Assembly (NCBI GenBank): GCA_009917555.1
Contig: QZDX01000004.1
Coordinates: forward strand, 124,001-188,000
Length of the DNA stretch: 64,000 nucleotides
Origin: a bacterium 1XD21-13
Lineage (GTDB): Bacteria; Bacillota; Clostridia; Lachnospirales; Lachnospiraceae
Reading direction: 5' to 3'
A model generated the notes under the pieces. It was not told the origin of the DNA. It saw nothing but the letters and a program-made list of their open reading frames with translations, and ran no database searches. The translations under genes were made by a program, and so were the position numbers. Below are positions 26,170-34,032 of this stretch, in pieces (the stretch's first letter is position 1; each line of letters begins with the position of its first letter).

Positions 26170-26527
26170 AAGCTTTTGAAATATATTGACACCTTTTGAG
26201 AATATCGATATAATAACAATGAAAACTGACACAAATCATGAATTGATTTTGGATATTTTTCCGTATGTAGGCAGTTGGTCAAAGTGTACTTTGACGAACC
26301 AGATCGCAGGCTTCGAGGGAGTGGACAAGGATGGAAGACAATCAGAATATGACATTGCGGCCTGAGAACATCTGCTTTACCGGAAATTCTATTCTGTCAG
26401 AGTTGATGTGTCAGTGTGAATAAAGAGATGTTGGAAGTAGTGCGGACGATGATATTGAGTAAATATGGTCGGACGCTTTATTTGAATGTTCATAAAAATG
26501 GGAAAAAATAGGAGGGGGGGGGTAAAC
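26170..26527. other. Gap with a palindrome and two short unassigned frames
   Basis: An 8+2+8 palindrome GTCAAAGT-GT-ACTTTGAC at 26278-26295 looks like an operator. Two short plus-strand frames, 26331-26423 (30 codons) and 26428-26511 (27 codons), lie end to end, have no clear ribosome binding sites and match nothing I recognise; they could be remains of a lost gene. The stretch ends in an A-rich/G-rich ribosome binding site for the BTAD gene. Confidence 0.4.
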
Positions 26528-27733
26528 GTGGAGCAGGATAAGGTTCTGAAGGTTCAGATGCTGGGAGACTTCACGATGACCTATTGTGGGAAACAGATAT
26601 GGTTGGGTAAAAATCAGACTACAAAGGTTATGCAGCTCCTGCAGCTTCTTCTATATGCAGGCCGTCAGGGAATTACCAGACTGCATCTGATGGAGCAGCT
26701 TTATGACAGTGAGATGGGAGACAGGGCAAATAATCTTCGGGTGAATACCTTTCATCTGCGGAAGCTGCTGGAAAAGGCAGAGCTGCCCAAGGAGCCGTAT
26801 ATCTGTACGGAGAACGGGCGCTATTATTTTACCAGCTCATTTCCTGTGGAGATCGATGCCCTGTGCTTTAAGAAATTAATAAAGCAGGCAGAGGAGGAAA
26901 AAGGCGAGGCAAGACTTGAGCTTTTAAAAAAAGCATGTTATGATTATACAGGACATTTTTTGCCGGCCCTGACCGGTGGGGAGTGGGCTGTGGTAGAATC
27001 GGCTCATTTACAAAACCTGTATTTCGCCGCTTTGGAGGAAGTATGCCAGTGGATGAAGGAGCGGGAGGAATATACGGAGCTGCTGGTTTTGGTCAGCAGG
27101 GCGGCTTCCCTATATCCCTTTGATGAGTGGCAGGCCTGGCAGATCGAATGTCTCATGGGGCTGGAACGAACCTCTGAGGCTCTGGCTCTGTATGACAAAA
27201 CCACAGAGATGTATTTTAATGAGCTCAATATGCCGCCGTCGGAGCGGATGCTGGAATGCTTTCAGCGGATGAGCGGTTTGATTCAGATGAATACGGTGGA
27301 CTTTAATAAAATTCAGGAGATGCTGGAGGAATACGGGAGAAAGCAGGGAGCTTATTTCTGCTCCTATCCAAGCTTTGTGGATATTTATCACATGATGGCG
27401 CGATTGATGGAACGATCCGGGCAGTCCGTTTACCTGTTGCTTTGTACACTGCGGGATGAGCGTCAAGGGAGGGACCCAGGGCGTTTGAAGGAGTTGTCAG
27501 GAAAGCTTTCGTCTTCCATACGGGAGGCATTGCGCAAGGGTGATACCTTTACCTGCTATAATCTGAGCCAGTATCTGGTGCTTCTTACAGGAATCCGCAA
27601 GGAGGAGTGCTCCATTGCCACAAGCCGCATTGATACCTGCTTCCGGAAAAAGGAGAGCAGCAGGCGTGTGCACATCAATTACCGTATGGCATCCATTATA
27701 AATATATCCGAATCAGGCTTTGGCTTGCTTTAA
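26528..27733 (+). CDS. BTAD-family transcriptional regulator with C-terminal degenerate GGDEF-like domain
   Basis: A 401-residue protein. Residues 5-95 form an OmpR-like winged helix (MLGDFTMTYCGKQIWLG, then NLRVNTFHLRKLLEKAEL and YICTENGRYYF). Residues 105-260 are the helical bacterial transcriptional activator domain (ACYDYTGHFLPAL, AASLYPFDEWQAWQIECLMGLE, EALALYDKTTEMYFNELNMPPS). The last 130 residues (SVYLLLCTL ... ALRKGDTFTCYNLSQYLVLLTG) match the layout of a GGDEF domain whose signature has decayed to NLSQY; its paralogue at 47203 reads RYGKGQY at the same place. The start is GTG 26528 after AGGAGGGGGGGG; an upstream ATG at 26486 lacks a site. It opens the appendage island and probably activates the pilus genes that follow. 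Target and signal are unknown. Confidence 0.85.
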   Translation: MEQDKVLKVQMLGDFTMTYCGKQIWLGKNQTTKVMQLLQLLLYAGRQGITRLHLMEQLYDSEMGDRANNLRVNTFHLRKLLEKAELPKEPYICTENGRYYFTSSFPVEIDALCFKKLIKQAEEEKGEARLELLKKACYDYTGHFLPALTGGEWAVVESAHLQNLYFAALEEVCQWMKEREEYTELLVLVSRAASLYPFDEWQAWQIECLMGLERTSEALALYDKTTEMYFNELNMPPSERMLECFQRMSGLIQMNTVDFNKIQEMLEEYGRKQGAYFCSYPSFVDIYHMMARLMERSGQSVYLLLCTLRDERQGRDPGRLKELSGKLSSSIREALRKGDTFTCYNLSQYLVLLTGIRKEECSIATSRIDTCFRKKESSRRVHINYRMASIINISESGFGLL

Positions 27734-27743
27734 GAGGAGGGTA

Positions 27744-27790
27744 GTGATTTTACTCTTTAGAGCCATCGCGCAGCGATTTAGAATAGGAGG
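27744..27790 (+). repeat. Palindromic repeat family, solo right end (copy C)
   Basis: This matches only the tail of copies A and B: TTTAC(C/T)CTTTAG, then CATCGCGCAGCGA, then AGAATAGGAGG, which again supplies the ribosome binding site of the gene that follows. The long hairpin part is absent. Confidence 0.75.
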
Positions 27791-27796
27791 AAAGGA

Positions 27797-28735
27797 ATGG
27801 GTTTGAGGATTTGGCTTGCATTTCTGGTTATAAGCCTGTGCAGTTTGACAGGCTGTCAGAAGACTGCCTCTGAGGAACCCCTTTCCAGGGAGCCTCTTCA
27901 AAATTTACAGGAGGTAGAGGCAAAAAGCCCTGTGCCGGAGGTACAGGGGAAGTTTCAGGTAGTTGAACCGGGTTCCCTTTATAATGGGACCATTGAGATA
28001 GCAGTTCCGGAGGCCTCCGGAGCTGTTGTGTATGAGGGAAGCGGCGTCACCATAGACGCAAGCCATACCGAGGATGGGTATGTAATGGTGAAAAGCCAGG
28101 AGTCGGACACCCGTTTAAAAGCCAGGGTGATTCTGGGAGAAGAGCTGTATACCTATGATTTGAGATCCGATGGTGAGTATGAGGTCTATCCTCTTCAGAT
28201 GGGAAATGGCTCCTATAAGATTGTGGTATATAAGAATGTGGAGGGAACCACCTACAGTCCCATTTACCAGCAGGAATTTGAGGTAGAGATGCCGGATACG
28301 GATCGGGTATTTTTGTATCCCAGTCAGTATGTCTGGTATACCAATGACAAGAACGCCATAAAGCTGTCCTATGATCTGTGCATGGATCTGGATACGGATC
28401 AGGAGAAGGTGGATCGGATTTATGACTATATTGTGAATCTGCTTACCTACGACGATGAGAAAGCGGCCACAGTACAAAAGGGATATCTGCCGGATGTGGA
28501 CGCGACCCTGGCGGAACGCAAGGGGATTTGCTTTGATTACTCCGCTTTGATGGCGGCCATGCTCAGGGCGCAGGATATTCCGGTACGGCTGGCGATTGGC
28601 TACGTGCAACCGGAGAATCTCTACCATGCCTGGAACCAGGTTTATGTGGATGGAGAGTGGATCTGGATGGATGCCACCTTCGGGCCGTCCTCCAGCCACG
28701 TGGAAGAGGATTATACACAGGAACGGGAATACTAG
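27797..28735 (+). CDS. Transglutaminase-like lipoprotein
   Basis: A 312-residue lipoprotein. The signal peptide ends in SLTGC, with Cys20 as the lipidated residue. A beta-rich region (30-180) precedes a transglutaminase-core domain with C245 in RKGICFDYSALM, H277 in YHAWNQVY and D292 in WMDATFG, the full triad. It may act as a peptidase or cross-linker on cell-surface proteins outside the membrane. GGAGGAAAGG before ATG 27797 overlaps the end of a dispersed repeat. It is 18 bases from the PilC-like gene and is probably the first gene of the pilus-like operon. A second, larger protein of this domain type lies at 456. Confidence 0.87.
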   Translation: MGLRIWLAFLVISLCSLTGCQKTASEEPLSREPLQNLQEVEAKSPVPEVQGKFQVVEPGSLYNGTIEIAVPEASGAVVYEGSGVTIDASHTEDGYVMVKSQESDTRLKARVILGEELYTYDLRSDGEYEVYPLQMGNGSYKIVVYKNVEGTTYSPIYQQEFEVEMPDTDRVFLYPSQYVWYTNDKNAIKLSYDLCMDLDTDQEKVDRIYDYIVNLLTYDDEKAATVQKGYLPDVDATLAERKGICFDYSALMAAMLRAQDIPVRLAIGYVQPENLYHAWNQVYVDGEWIWMDATFGPSSSHVEEDYTQEREY

Positions 28736-28753
28736 AGGGGAGTGTGGAAAGGA

Positions 28754-29806
28754 ATGGACAAAGAAAAAAAGGCAAAGATCCTGCCAGCGGCTGAGGTATC
28801 CCTGTTTTGTCAGCAGGCAGCCATGATGCTGAAGGCGGGAATTCCCATGTATGATGGGATGGAGCTGCTATACCGGAACTATAAGGATACTCCCTACGGC
28901 CCGGCATTTGAAAAGATCTACGAGGGCGTCCAGGAGGGCGGGACTCTGTATGAGGGTGTGAAAAATGCAGGCTTTTTTCCGGCGTACATGGTACATATGA
29001 TCGAGATTGGAGAATCGGCGGGAGAATTGGATGATGTGCTGGAATCCTTGAGCGGCTACTACGAGAGAGAGGATCGCATGCAGGCGTCCATCCGCAGTGC
29101 CGTAGCCTATCCCTTGCTGCTGGTAGTCCTGATGACCGTGGTGATAGGGGTGCTGGTAGTCCGGGTGCTTCCCGTTTTTATGGAAGTGTTTTTGAGTCTG
29201 GGAACAGGCCTTGCAGGAACGGAAGCGGCGGTTCTGTCAGGCGGTATGGCCATGGGAAGAATCATCCTTATTGTGGCGGCGGTTCTCATGGTGCTTATAT
29301 TGGTTATTTATCTGATCTGGCGTACAGGGGGACGCAGTACGCTGATGGGAGTGTTCCGAGCTTTCCCGGCCGTGGGACGCCTGTTGAATCAGCAGGCTGC
29401 GGCGAGGTTTGCCAAGGTAAGCTCTATGGTGCTGGAAAGCGGTTATGATCTGGAGCATGCCCTGGAGCTGATGCCGGATCTGGTTTCCGATGAGCGCAAT
29501 CGGAAAAAGTTAGAGAAGTGTAGAGAGCTGATGGAAGAGACCAAGGATTTCCCGGAAGCCATAGAGAAGACCGGGCTGTTTGATCCCCTTCATCAGAAGA
29601 TGATCCGGGTGGGCTCCGAGGCCGGCCAGATGGCAGAGGTTATGAGGCGGCTGACCGGGATATATGAGACAGAGGTGGACGATGGAATCCGAAAGCTGGT
29701 GTCCTGGGTGGAACCGGCATTGGTAGGGATTCTCACCCTGATCATCGGCGGAATCCTGTTGTCCGTAATGCTTCCTCTTGCAAGCATTATGATGTCCATC
29801 GGTTAG
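28754..29806 (+). CDS. pilC: Type II secretion/type IV pilus inner-membrane platform protein (PilC/GspF)
   Basis: A 350-residue polytopic protein with two T2SSF repeats. Each repeat has the cytoplasmic helical bundle and its motif: AAMMLKAGIPMYDGMELL...GESAGELDDVL in the first, SSMVLESGYDLEHALELM...GSEAGQMAEVM in the second. Three transmembrane helices lie at about 125-150, 175-197 and 320-345. It forms the platform on which the ATPase drives pilus assembly or retraction. I start it at ATG 28754 (GGAAAGG just upstream); GTG 28742 with GAGGGGA is an alternative adding four residues. It is the core of the small type IV pilus-like operon with PilT at 31571. Confidence 0.9.
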   Translation: MDKEKKAKILPAAEVSLFCQQAAMMLKAGIPMYDGMELLYRNYKDTPYGPAFEKIYEGVQEGGTLYEGVKNAGFFPAYMVHMIEIGESAGELDDVLESLSGYYEREDRMQASIRSAVAYPLLLVVLMTVVIGVLVVRVLPVFMEVFLSLGTGLAGTEAAVLSGGMAMGRIILIVAAVLMVLILVIYLIWRTGGRSTLMGVFRAFPAVGRLLNQQAAARFAKVSSMVLESGYDLEHALELMPDLVSDERNRKKLEKCRELMEETKDFPEAIEKTGLFDPLHQKMIRVGSEAGQMAEVMRRLTGIYETEVDDGIRKLVSWVEPALVGILTLIIGGILLSVMLPLASIMMSIG

Positions 29807-29866
29807 CTTGAAGATAAAAACGGCGGTGCCTGCAGGCGCTGCAAATCGGAAGGAAGGGAGCGGCCC

Positions 29867-30193
29867 ATGCATTTGTATCAAAGAAAAAGAAAGCATCTGT
29901 TTTCCTGGCTGTTGGTATTCGGGATATTTCTTTGCGGCGCCCTTTTCCTGACCGTAGGAAGCAGGCGTGTGGAGGAGACGGCCAGGCGCGAGCAGCAGGA
30001 GCTTTTGGAGGAGGCAGTGAACCAGGCGGTGGTGAACTGCTATTGTCTGGAGGGCAGGTATCCGGAAAGCATAGATTATCTGATTGAGAATTACGGAATT
30101 CAGGTTGACTTTCAGGAGTATGCCATCAGCTATGAGATATTTGCTGATAATATCAAGCCGCGGGTAAAGGTAGTTGCTTTAAGAGAGACGTAA
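29867..30193 (+). CDS. Small single-pass protein of the pilus-like locus (108 aa)
   Basis: A basic N-terminus (QRKRKHLF), one transmembrane helix (residues 12-30) and an extracytoplasmic domain with a heptad-like helix (RREQQELLEEAVNQAVVNCYCLEG), then RYPESIDYLIENYGI. The YPESIDYL segment resembles the region after the N-terminal helix in some pseudopilins. There is no prepilin cleavage motif. GGAAGGGAGCGG precedes ATG 29867. It lies between pilC and the next pilin-like genes. Probable minor structural or assembly component; family not recognised. Confidence 0.75.
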   Translation: MHLYQRKRKHLFSWLLVFGIFLCGALFLTVGSRRVEETARREQQELLEEAVNQAVVNCYCLEGRYPESIDYLIENYGIQVDFQEYAISYEIFADNIKPRVKVVALRET

Positions 30194-30210
30194 AGATGGA
30201 GAGAGGGATC

Positions 30211-30690
30211 ATGAGGGAACAGACACATAGGGTAAACGGATTCCTGATGCTTCTGGTATACGGAATCTTTGCTCTCTTTTCTCTGCTTCTGGTAGTGGTG
30301 GGAGCACGAGTATATCGCAATATAGTGACCACAGGTCAAAGGAATACCCAGACGCGGGCGGCCTTTTCCTATGTGACCAATAAGATCCGCATGGGTACAC
30401 AGTCCCCCGAAGCGGTCCGGCTGGAGGAGATAGAGGGCATGGAGGTTCTGGTGTTGAAGGCTGAAGCTGAGGGCTACGAGACACGTATCTTTTATTATGA
30501 TGGCGCTTTGCGGGAGCTTTACCAGGCATCGGATCAGGAATTCTTTCCGGACATGGGGGAGAAGATTGTGGAGGCAGCAGATTTTCAGGTACGGATCACA
30601 GAGGAGGGAAATCTGATTCTGCGGGCCATAGATTCGGAGGGGACAGAGCACAGCCTGCATCTATATATGGAGGGGAAACACAATGAATAG
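30211..30690 (+). CDS. Single-pass pilus-locus protein (DUF4860-like)
   Basis: A 159-residue protein with an N-terminal transmembrane helix (GFLMLLVYGIFALFSLLLVVVGARVY) and an extracytoplasmic beta-rich domain (RNTQTRAAFSYVTNKIRMG ... ETRIFYYDGALRELY). From memory this matches what is annotated DUF4860 near pilus genes in Clostridia; I could not check. GAGAGGGA supports ATG 30211 over ATG 30196. It overlaps the next gene by 8 bases, so they are translated together. It lacks a prepilin motif but has the size and topology of a minor pilin. Confidence 0.75.
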   Translation: MREQTHRVNGFLMLLVYGIFALFSLLLVVVGARVYRNIVTTGQRNTQTRAAFSYVTNKIRMGTQSPEAVRLEEIEGMEVLVLKAEAEGYETRIFYYDGALRELYQASDQEFFPDMGEKIVEAADFQVRITEEGNLILRAIDSEGTEHSLHLYMEGKHNE

Positions 30691-31135
30691 AGGGGAAAAT
30701 AGGAATCCGGCCCTTGTGGAGCTGATTTTGGTGCTTCTGTTTTTTTCTCTGTCAGCCCTGGTGCTGGTGCAGGTGTTTGTAAAGGCCCATCTCACAAGCG
30801 AGGAGAGCCGGACACAGACCCTGGGGATTCTGAAGGCCCAGGATGTGATGGAACAGTGGAAGGAGGACCCGGAGCACCCGGAGGCGCTGTTTCATGTGGG
30901 GGATGGCTGGGAGGAGGCTCCCGATGCAGGAGATGTGAGAACATTTTATATGCAATGCAATGAAGAGCTGGAGTCGGTTTCCCGGGAGCAGAGCACCTAT
31001 GAGATGCGGGTGAATCTATGGACAGAGACCTTGGCGGCAGGCAGCCTGTATCACATTCAGACACAGGTGAACAGTCTCAGGGACGGGAAGACAGAAGTAG
31101 TGCTTAAAACGGCCAGATATATTCCAAAATGGTAG
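30683..31135 (+). CDS. Pseudopilin-like protein with degenerate prepilin N-terminus (150 aa)
   Basis: The N-terminus reads PALVELILVLLFFSLSALVLV. The conserved Glu, five residues into mature type IV pilins, is present in LVEL, followed by the hydrophobic helix, but the Gly-Phe cleavage pair is replaced by Asn-Pro. The C-terminal 115 residues form a soluble domain (AQDVMEQWKEDPEHPEALFHVGDGWEE) and end in IPKW. This looks like a minor pilin that may not be processed. GGAGGGGAAA precedes ATG 30683. It overlaps the previous gene and is followed by another single-pass protein. Confidence 0.75.
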   Translation: MNRGENRNPALVELILVLLFFSLSALVLVQVFVKAHLTSEESRTQTLGILKAQDVMEQWKEDPEHPEALFHVGDGWEEAPDAGDVRTFYMQCNEELESVSREQSTYEMRVNLWTETLAAGSLYHIQTQVNSLRDGKTEVVLKTARYIPKW

Positions 31136-31152
31136 AAAAGAGGAATGGATCT

Positions 31153-31569
31153 ATGAGCAGAGAAAACAAAGGGGCAGGCGTGGGAATGGCTTCCGTTCTG
31201 CTGATTATTATGGTGCTGGCTTTTACTACCTTTGGCGTGTTATCCCTCATATCAGCAGTGACGGATGTAAGGCTGAGCCGAAAAGCGGCTGATACGGCGG
31301 CGGCCTGCTATGAAGCGGAGGGCAGACTTCAGGAGCAGCTGGCAGCCTTGGACGAGGAGCTTCTGGCCGGCAGTGCCGAGGTTCCTAAAGATGGGATCTG
31401 GGAATTGAAAACCGATGTGCAGGAGGGACAGCAGCTCCTTCTCACCGTGGAACAGGGAGACAGTGCGGGGGAGGACCGGGAACGCTTCCATGTGCTGGGA
31501 CAGCGTCTGGTGAATACGGCGGATTGGAATCCGGATTCGGGAATTGATTTATGGGATGGAGGAATGTAA
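31153..31569 (+). CDS. Single-pass pilus-locus protein (138 aa)
   Basis: An N-terminal transmembrane helix (GMASVLLIIMVLAFTTFGVLSL) precedes a helical segment (VRLSRKAADTAAACYEAEGRLQEQLAALDEELLAG) and a short beta-rich tail. The layout resembles PilX/GspK-like accessory proteins, whose helix continues out of the membrane, but similarity is only in pattern. AGAGGAATGG supports ATG 31153; an ATG at 31129 inside the previous gene is less likely. The stop lies 2 bases before the pilT start, so expression is coupled. Confidence 0.7.
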   Translation: MSRENKGAGVGMASVLLIIMVLAFTTFGVLSLISAVTDVRLSRKAADTAAACYEAEGRLQEQLAALDEELLAGSAEVPKDGIWELKTDVQEGQQLLLTVEQGDSAGEDRERFHVLGQRLVNTADWNPDSGIDLWDGGM

Positions 31570-31570
31570 G

Positions 31571-32632
31571 ATGACAGTACAGATACAGGAGATCTTAAAA
31601 ACAGGTTTGGATATGGGTGGCTCGGATATCTTTTTGATTCCAGGCTCTCCCATAAGCTTAAAGCGGGGCGGGGAGATCCTTCCCATTATCTCCGAACGGG
31701 TGATGCCCGATGCTTCTAAAGAGCTGCTAGGGCAGATCTACACCCTTGCCGGACGCAGCATGGAGGAGCTGTTGAAGAAAGGGGACGATGACTTTTCCTT
31801 TTCCGTACAGGGAGCCGGCAGATTCCGCTGCAATGCCTACAAACAGAGGAGTTCTCTGGCGGCGGTGCTTCGAATCGTAACCTTTGGCCTGCCGGACAGC
31901 GAGGAGATGCATATTCCTCAGGTAGTTATGGATTTGCATGAGCAGCAGAACGGTATGATCCTGGTTACAGGCCCTGCAGGAAGCGGCAAGACCACAACCT
32001 TAGCCTGTCTCATTGACAAGATTAACCAGGAGAGAAGCGGCCACATCATTACCATAGAGGACCCCATTGAATATATTCACCCTCATGGAAAATGCCTGGT
32101 GAGCCAGAGAGAGATCGAGCTGGATACCGAGAGCTACGCATCCGCTCTGCGGGCGGCCCTGCGGCAGACGCCAGATGTGATCCTGTTAGGGGAGATGCGG
32201 GATTTTGAGACTATACAAACGGCCATGACCGCAGCCGAGACAGGACAGCTTCTGCTGTCAACCCTGCACACGGTGGGAGCGGCCAAGACCATCGACCGAA
32301 TCGTAGACGTATTCCCGGCAGGCCAGCAGGCCCAGGTAAGAGTTCAGCTCTCCCTGGTGTTGCGAGCGGTGGTTTCCCAAAGGCTCCTGCCCCTCATCGG
32401 AGGAGGCCTGGCACCGGTCTTTGAGATTATGATAGTAAATCCGGCCATACAAAATATGATTCGGGAGGGTAAGGTCCACCAGATGGACAACGTCATCTAC
32501 TCCGGAGGAGACGTGGGAATGCAGACCATGGACAGTGATATCCAAAGGCTTTACACGGAAGGAAAAATAACAAAGGAAACGGCCCTGACCTATGCGGTCA
32601 ACAGGGAAATGATGGAGAGGAAGCTCAAATGA
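31571..32632 (+). CDS. pilT: PilT-type retraction ATPase
   Basis: A 353-residue hexameric ATPase of the PilT/GspE family. Seen in order: an N-terminal PAS-like domain (TGLDMGGSDIFLIPGSP), RFRCNAYKQRSS, Walker A GPAGSGKTTT, Asp box TIEDPIEYIH, Walker B ILLGEMRD, His box LLLSTLHT, and near the end AIQNMIREGK, which corresponds to the AIRNLIRE motif special to PilT rather than PilB. No zinc-binding CxxC insert of PilB is seen. ATG 31571 has GGAGGAA upstream; the frame opens further within the previous gene. It is the last gene of the locus and its 3' end forms the terminator hairpin. No PilB, PilM or prepilin peptidase is present in the window. Confidence 0.93.
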   Translation: MTVQIQEILKTGLDMGGSDIFLIPGSPISLKRGGEILPIISERVMPDASKELLGQIYTLAGRSMEELLKKGDDDFSFSVQGAGRFRCNAYKQRSSLAAVLRIVTFGLPDSEEMHIPQVVMDLHEQQNGMILVTGPAGSGKTTTLACLIDKINQERSGHIITIEDPIEYIHPHGKCLVSQREIELDTESYASALRAALRQTPDVILLGEMRDFETIQTAMTAAETGQLLLSTLHTVGAAKTIDRIVDVFPAGQQAQVRVQLSLVLRAVVSQRLLPLIGGGLAPVFEIMIVNPAIQNMIREGKVHQMDNVIYSGGDVGMQTMDSDIQRLYTEGKITKETALTYAVNREMMERKLK

Positions 32633-32648
32633 GCTTCTTCTTTTTTTG
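32620..32648 (+). terminator. Terminator overlapping the pilT stop
   Basis: GAAGCTC-AAAT-GAGCTTC followed by TTCTTTTTTT. The left arm is the last codons of pilT and the stop TGA lies in the loop/right arm. Confidence 0.85.
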
Positions 32649-32933
32649 TAACAAAAAAGGTTGTTTTTTAATGGGTTTATTAATTGATGTCGGGATAAAA
32701 TGAAAAAAACAGAAATGTATAAAGCTAAGAAAACCCTTCTTTTATAAAACTAATGACGCTTTTTGTGACGCTGGATTTGTGATACTAATGTTGAAGGTAG
32801 AAGTATGAGCAGCCTTATGTGAAAGACAGTCACAGTATTCAGAAGCATTATTAAGAGCTTCTGTCCTGAGGGGTTTCCTGCAATGCAACGAAAAAATAGC
32901 GAAAAGGCTATAGAGGGAAACAGGGATTGTGAC
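32649..32933 (+). other. AT-rich intergenic stretch before the sortase-pilus locus
   Basis: No coding frame. A direct pair TGACGCT-N5-TGACGCT lies at about 32754-32772 and a GAAGC...GCTTC-type pairing at about 32840-32862. I see no known riboswitch core. It probably holds the promoter of the coiled-coil gene, but no strong -35/-10 pair could be fixed. Confidence 0.4.
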
Positions 32934-33383
32934 ATGACAGAGAAAGAATTTCATAAGCTGAAGCGCCAGGATATACTCCGGCTGCTGCTGGCACAGGTAA
33001 AGGAAGCAGAGGAGCTGCGCAGCAGACTTTCCGAGACCGAGGGGCGTCTGATAGTAGCCGAGGAAGGCTATGAACGTCTCAAGGGGCGTCTGGATGATAA
33101 GGATACTCAGATCAACAGGTTAAAGGAGCGCCTGGACAGCAAGGATGCTCAGATCAATAAGCTAAAGGGCCGATTGGACAACAAGGATGAGCAGATCCAG
33201 AACATGAAGATCGCTCTTGATAAGCTTCGGGAGGAGAAGATGAATGCGGCTATACAGCCAGGCTCCATTGCCCAGGCCTCCCTGGAGCTGAGTGGGATCT
33301 TCGAGGCCGCTCAGAGAGCTGCAGACTTGTATCTGGAAAAAATCAAAGGCATGAGTGAGGAAGCATCGGAGGCTGGGGAATGA
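32934..33383 (+). CDS. Coiled-coil protein with 14-residue tandem repeats
   Basis: A 149-residue cytoplasmic-looking protein. It begins MTEKEFHKLKRQDILRLLLAQ, a short helical head, then a long coiled coil with three 14-residue repeats (RLDDKDTQINRLKE and two variants, encoded by 42-base near repeats at about 33086-33211), and a C-terminal IAQASLELSGIFEAAQRAADLYLEKI helix. Proteins with this head and tail are commonly found beside signal peptidase and adhesin genes in Lachnospiraceae; their role is unknown. An in-frame ATG at 32883 with GAGGGG is possible, adding 17 residues; I prefer 32934 because the family head starts there. It overlaps lepB by 4 bases (ATGA). Confidence 0.75.
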   Translation: MTEKEFHKLKRQDILRLLLAQVKEAEELRSRLSETEGRLIVAEEGYERLKGRLDDKDTQINRLKERLDSKDAQINKLKGRLDNKDEQIQNMKIALDKLREEKMNAAIQPGSIAQASLELSGIFEAAQRAADLYLEKIKGMSEEASEAGE

Positions 33384-33997
33384 AAGAAGAGATCCGGAGC
33401 GATTCGGCCCAGGAGCAGACTGTGGAGGAACCATTTGTTCTATCCAGTGCACTGGTGGAAGGAGAGCTGCAGAAGGAAAAATATAAAAGCGCTTTCAGGC
33501 GGGTAATCACAAGCACTGTGGGCGCATTGCTGGTGGTAGCGGCCGTAGTGGTGATAGTAGTAGTTTTACTGTTTCCGGTTTTGGAGATTTCCGGTGATTC
33601 CATGTCGGAGACACTGCATGACGGCGACATCGTGGTAGCCCTGAACGGGGGCGGCTTTGAGACCGGCGACGTTATCGCATTTTATTATGGAAATGACATT
33701 CTCTTAAAGAGAGTGATTGCTTCCGCCGGACAGTGGGTGGATATGGATGCGGAGGGCAATGTCTATGTGGACAATGAGCTTTTGGAGGAGCCCTACATCT
33801 CAGATAAATCTCTGGGAGACTGCAACATTGAGTTCCCCTATCAGGTTCCGGAGGGAAGGATGTTTGTAATGGGAGATCACAGAAGCATCTCCGTGGACAG
33901 CCGGAACAAGGCATTAGGATGCATTGAAAGCAGGGTGGCAATCGGCAAGGTGGTATTTCGCGTATGGCCCTTGTCGGACCTGGGATTGATAGATTGA
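33380..33997 (+). CDS. lepB: Signal peptidase I
   Basis: A 205-residue membrane serine protease that removes signal peptides from exported proteins. One transmembrane helix lies at about 44-66. The catalytic Ser74 is in SGDSMSETL, Lys110 in LLKRVIAS, and the GDHR box in VMGDHRSISVDSR. The usual SMxPTL is SMSETL here. It has an N-terminal cytoplasmic extension of 40 residues. The start ATG 33380 overlaps the stop of the coiled-coil gene. It lies 35 bases before the giant adhesin gene, suggesting it matures the adhesin and pilin. A second signal peptidase of SipW type closes the cluster at 46680. Confidence 0.93.
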   Translation: MKEEIRSDSAQEQTVEEPFVLSSALVEGELQKEKYKSAFRRVITSTVGALLVVAAVVVIVVVLLFPVLEISGDSMSETLHDGDIVVALNGGGFETGDVIAFYYGNDILLKRVIASAGQWVDMDAEGNVYVDNELLEEPYISDKSLGDCNIEFPYQVPEGRMFVMGDHRSISVDSRNKALGCIESRVAIGKVVFRVWPLSDLGLID

Positions 33998-34032
33998 TAG
34001 GAATAAGGAAATAAAGGGAAGGAGGCAGCGCA

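Noticed and set aside
26331-26511. Two short frames before the first BTAD gene as real genes
   Set aside because: Neither has a ribosome binding site or a recognisable motif. They are noted only as possible gene remains.
32649-32933. c-di-GMP riboswitch before the sortase-pilus locus
   Set aside because: Position is attractive, but neither the GEMM-I core nor a clear GEMM-II pseudoknot pattern could be found by eye.
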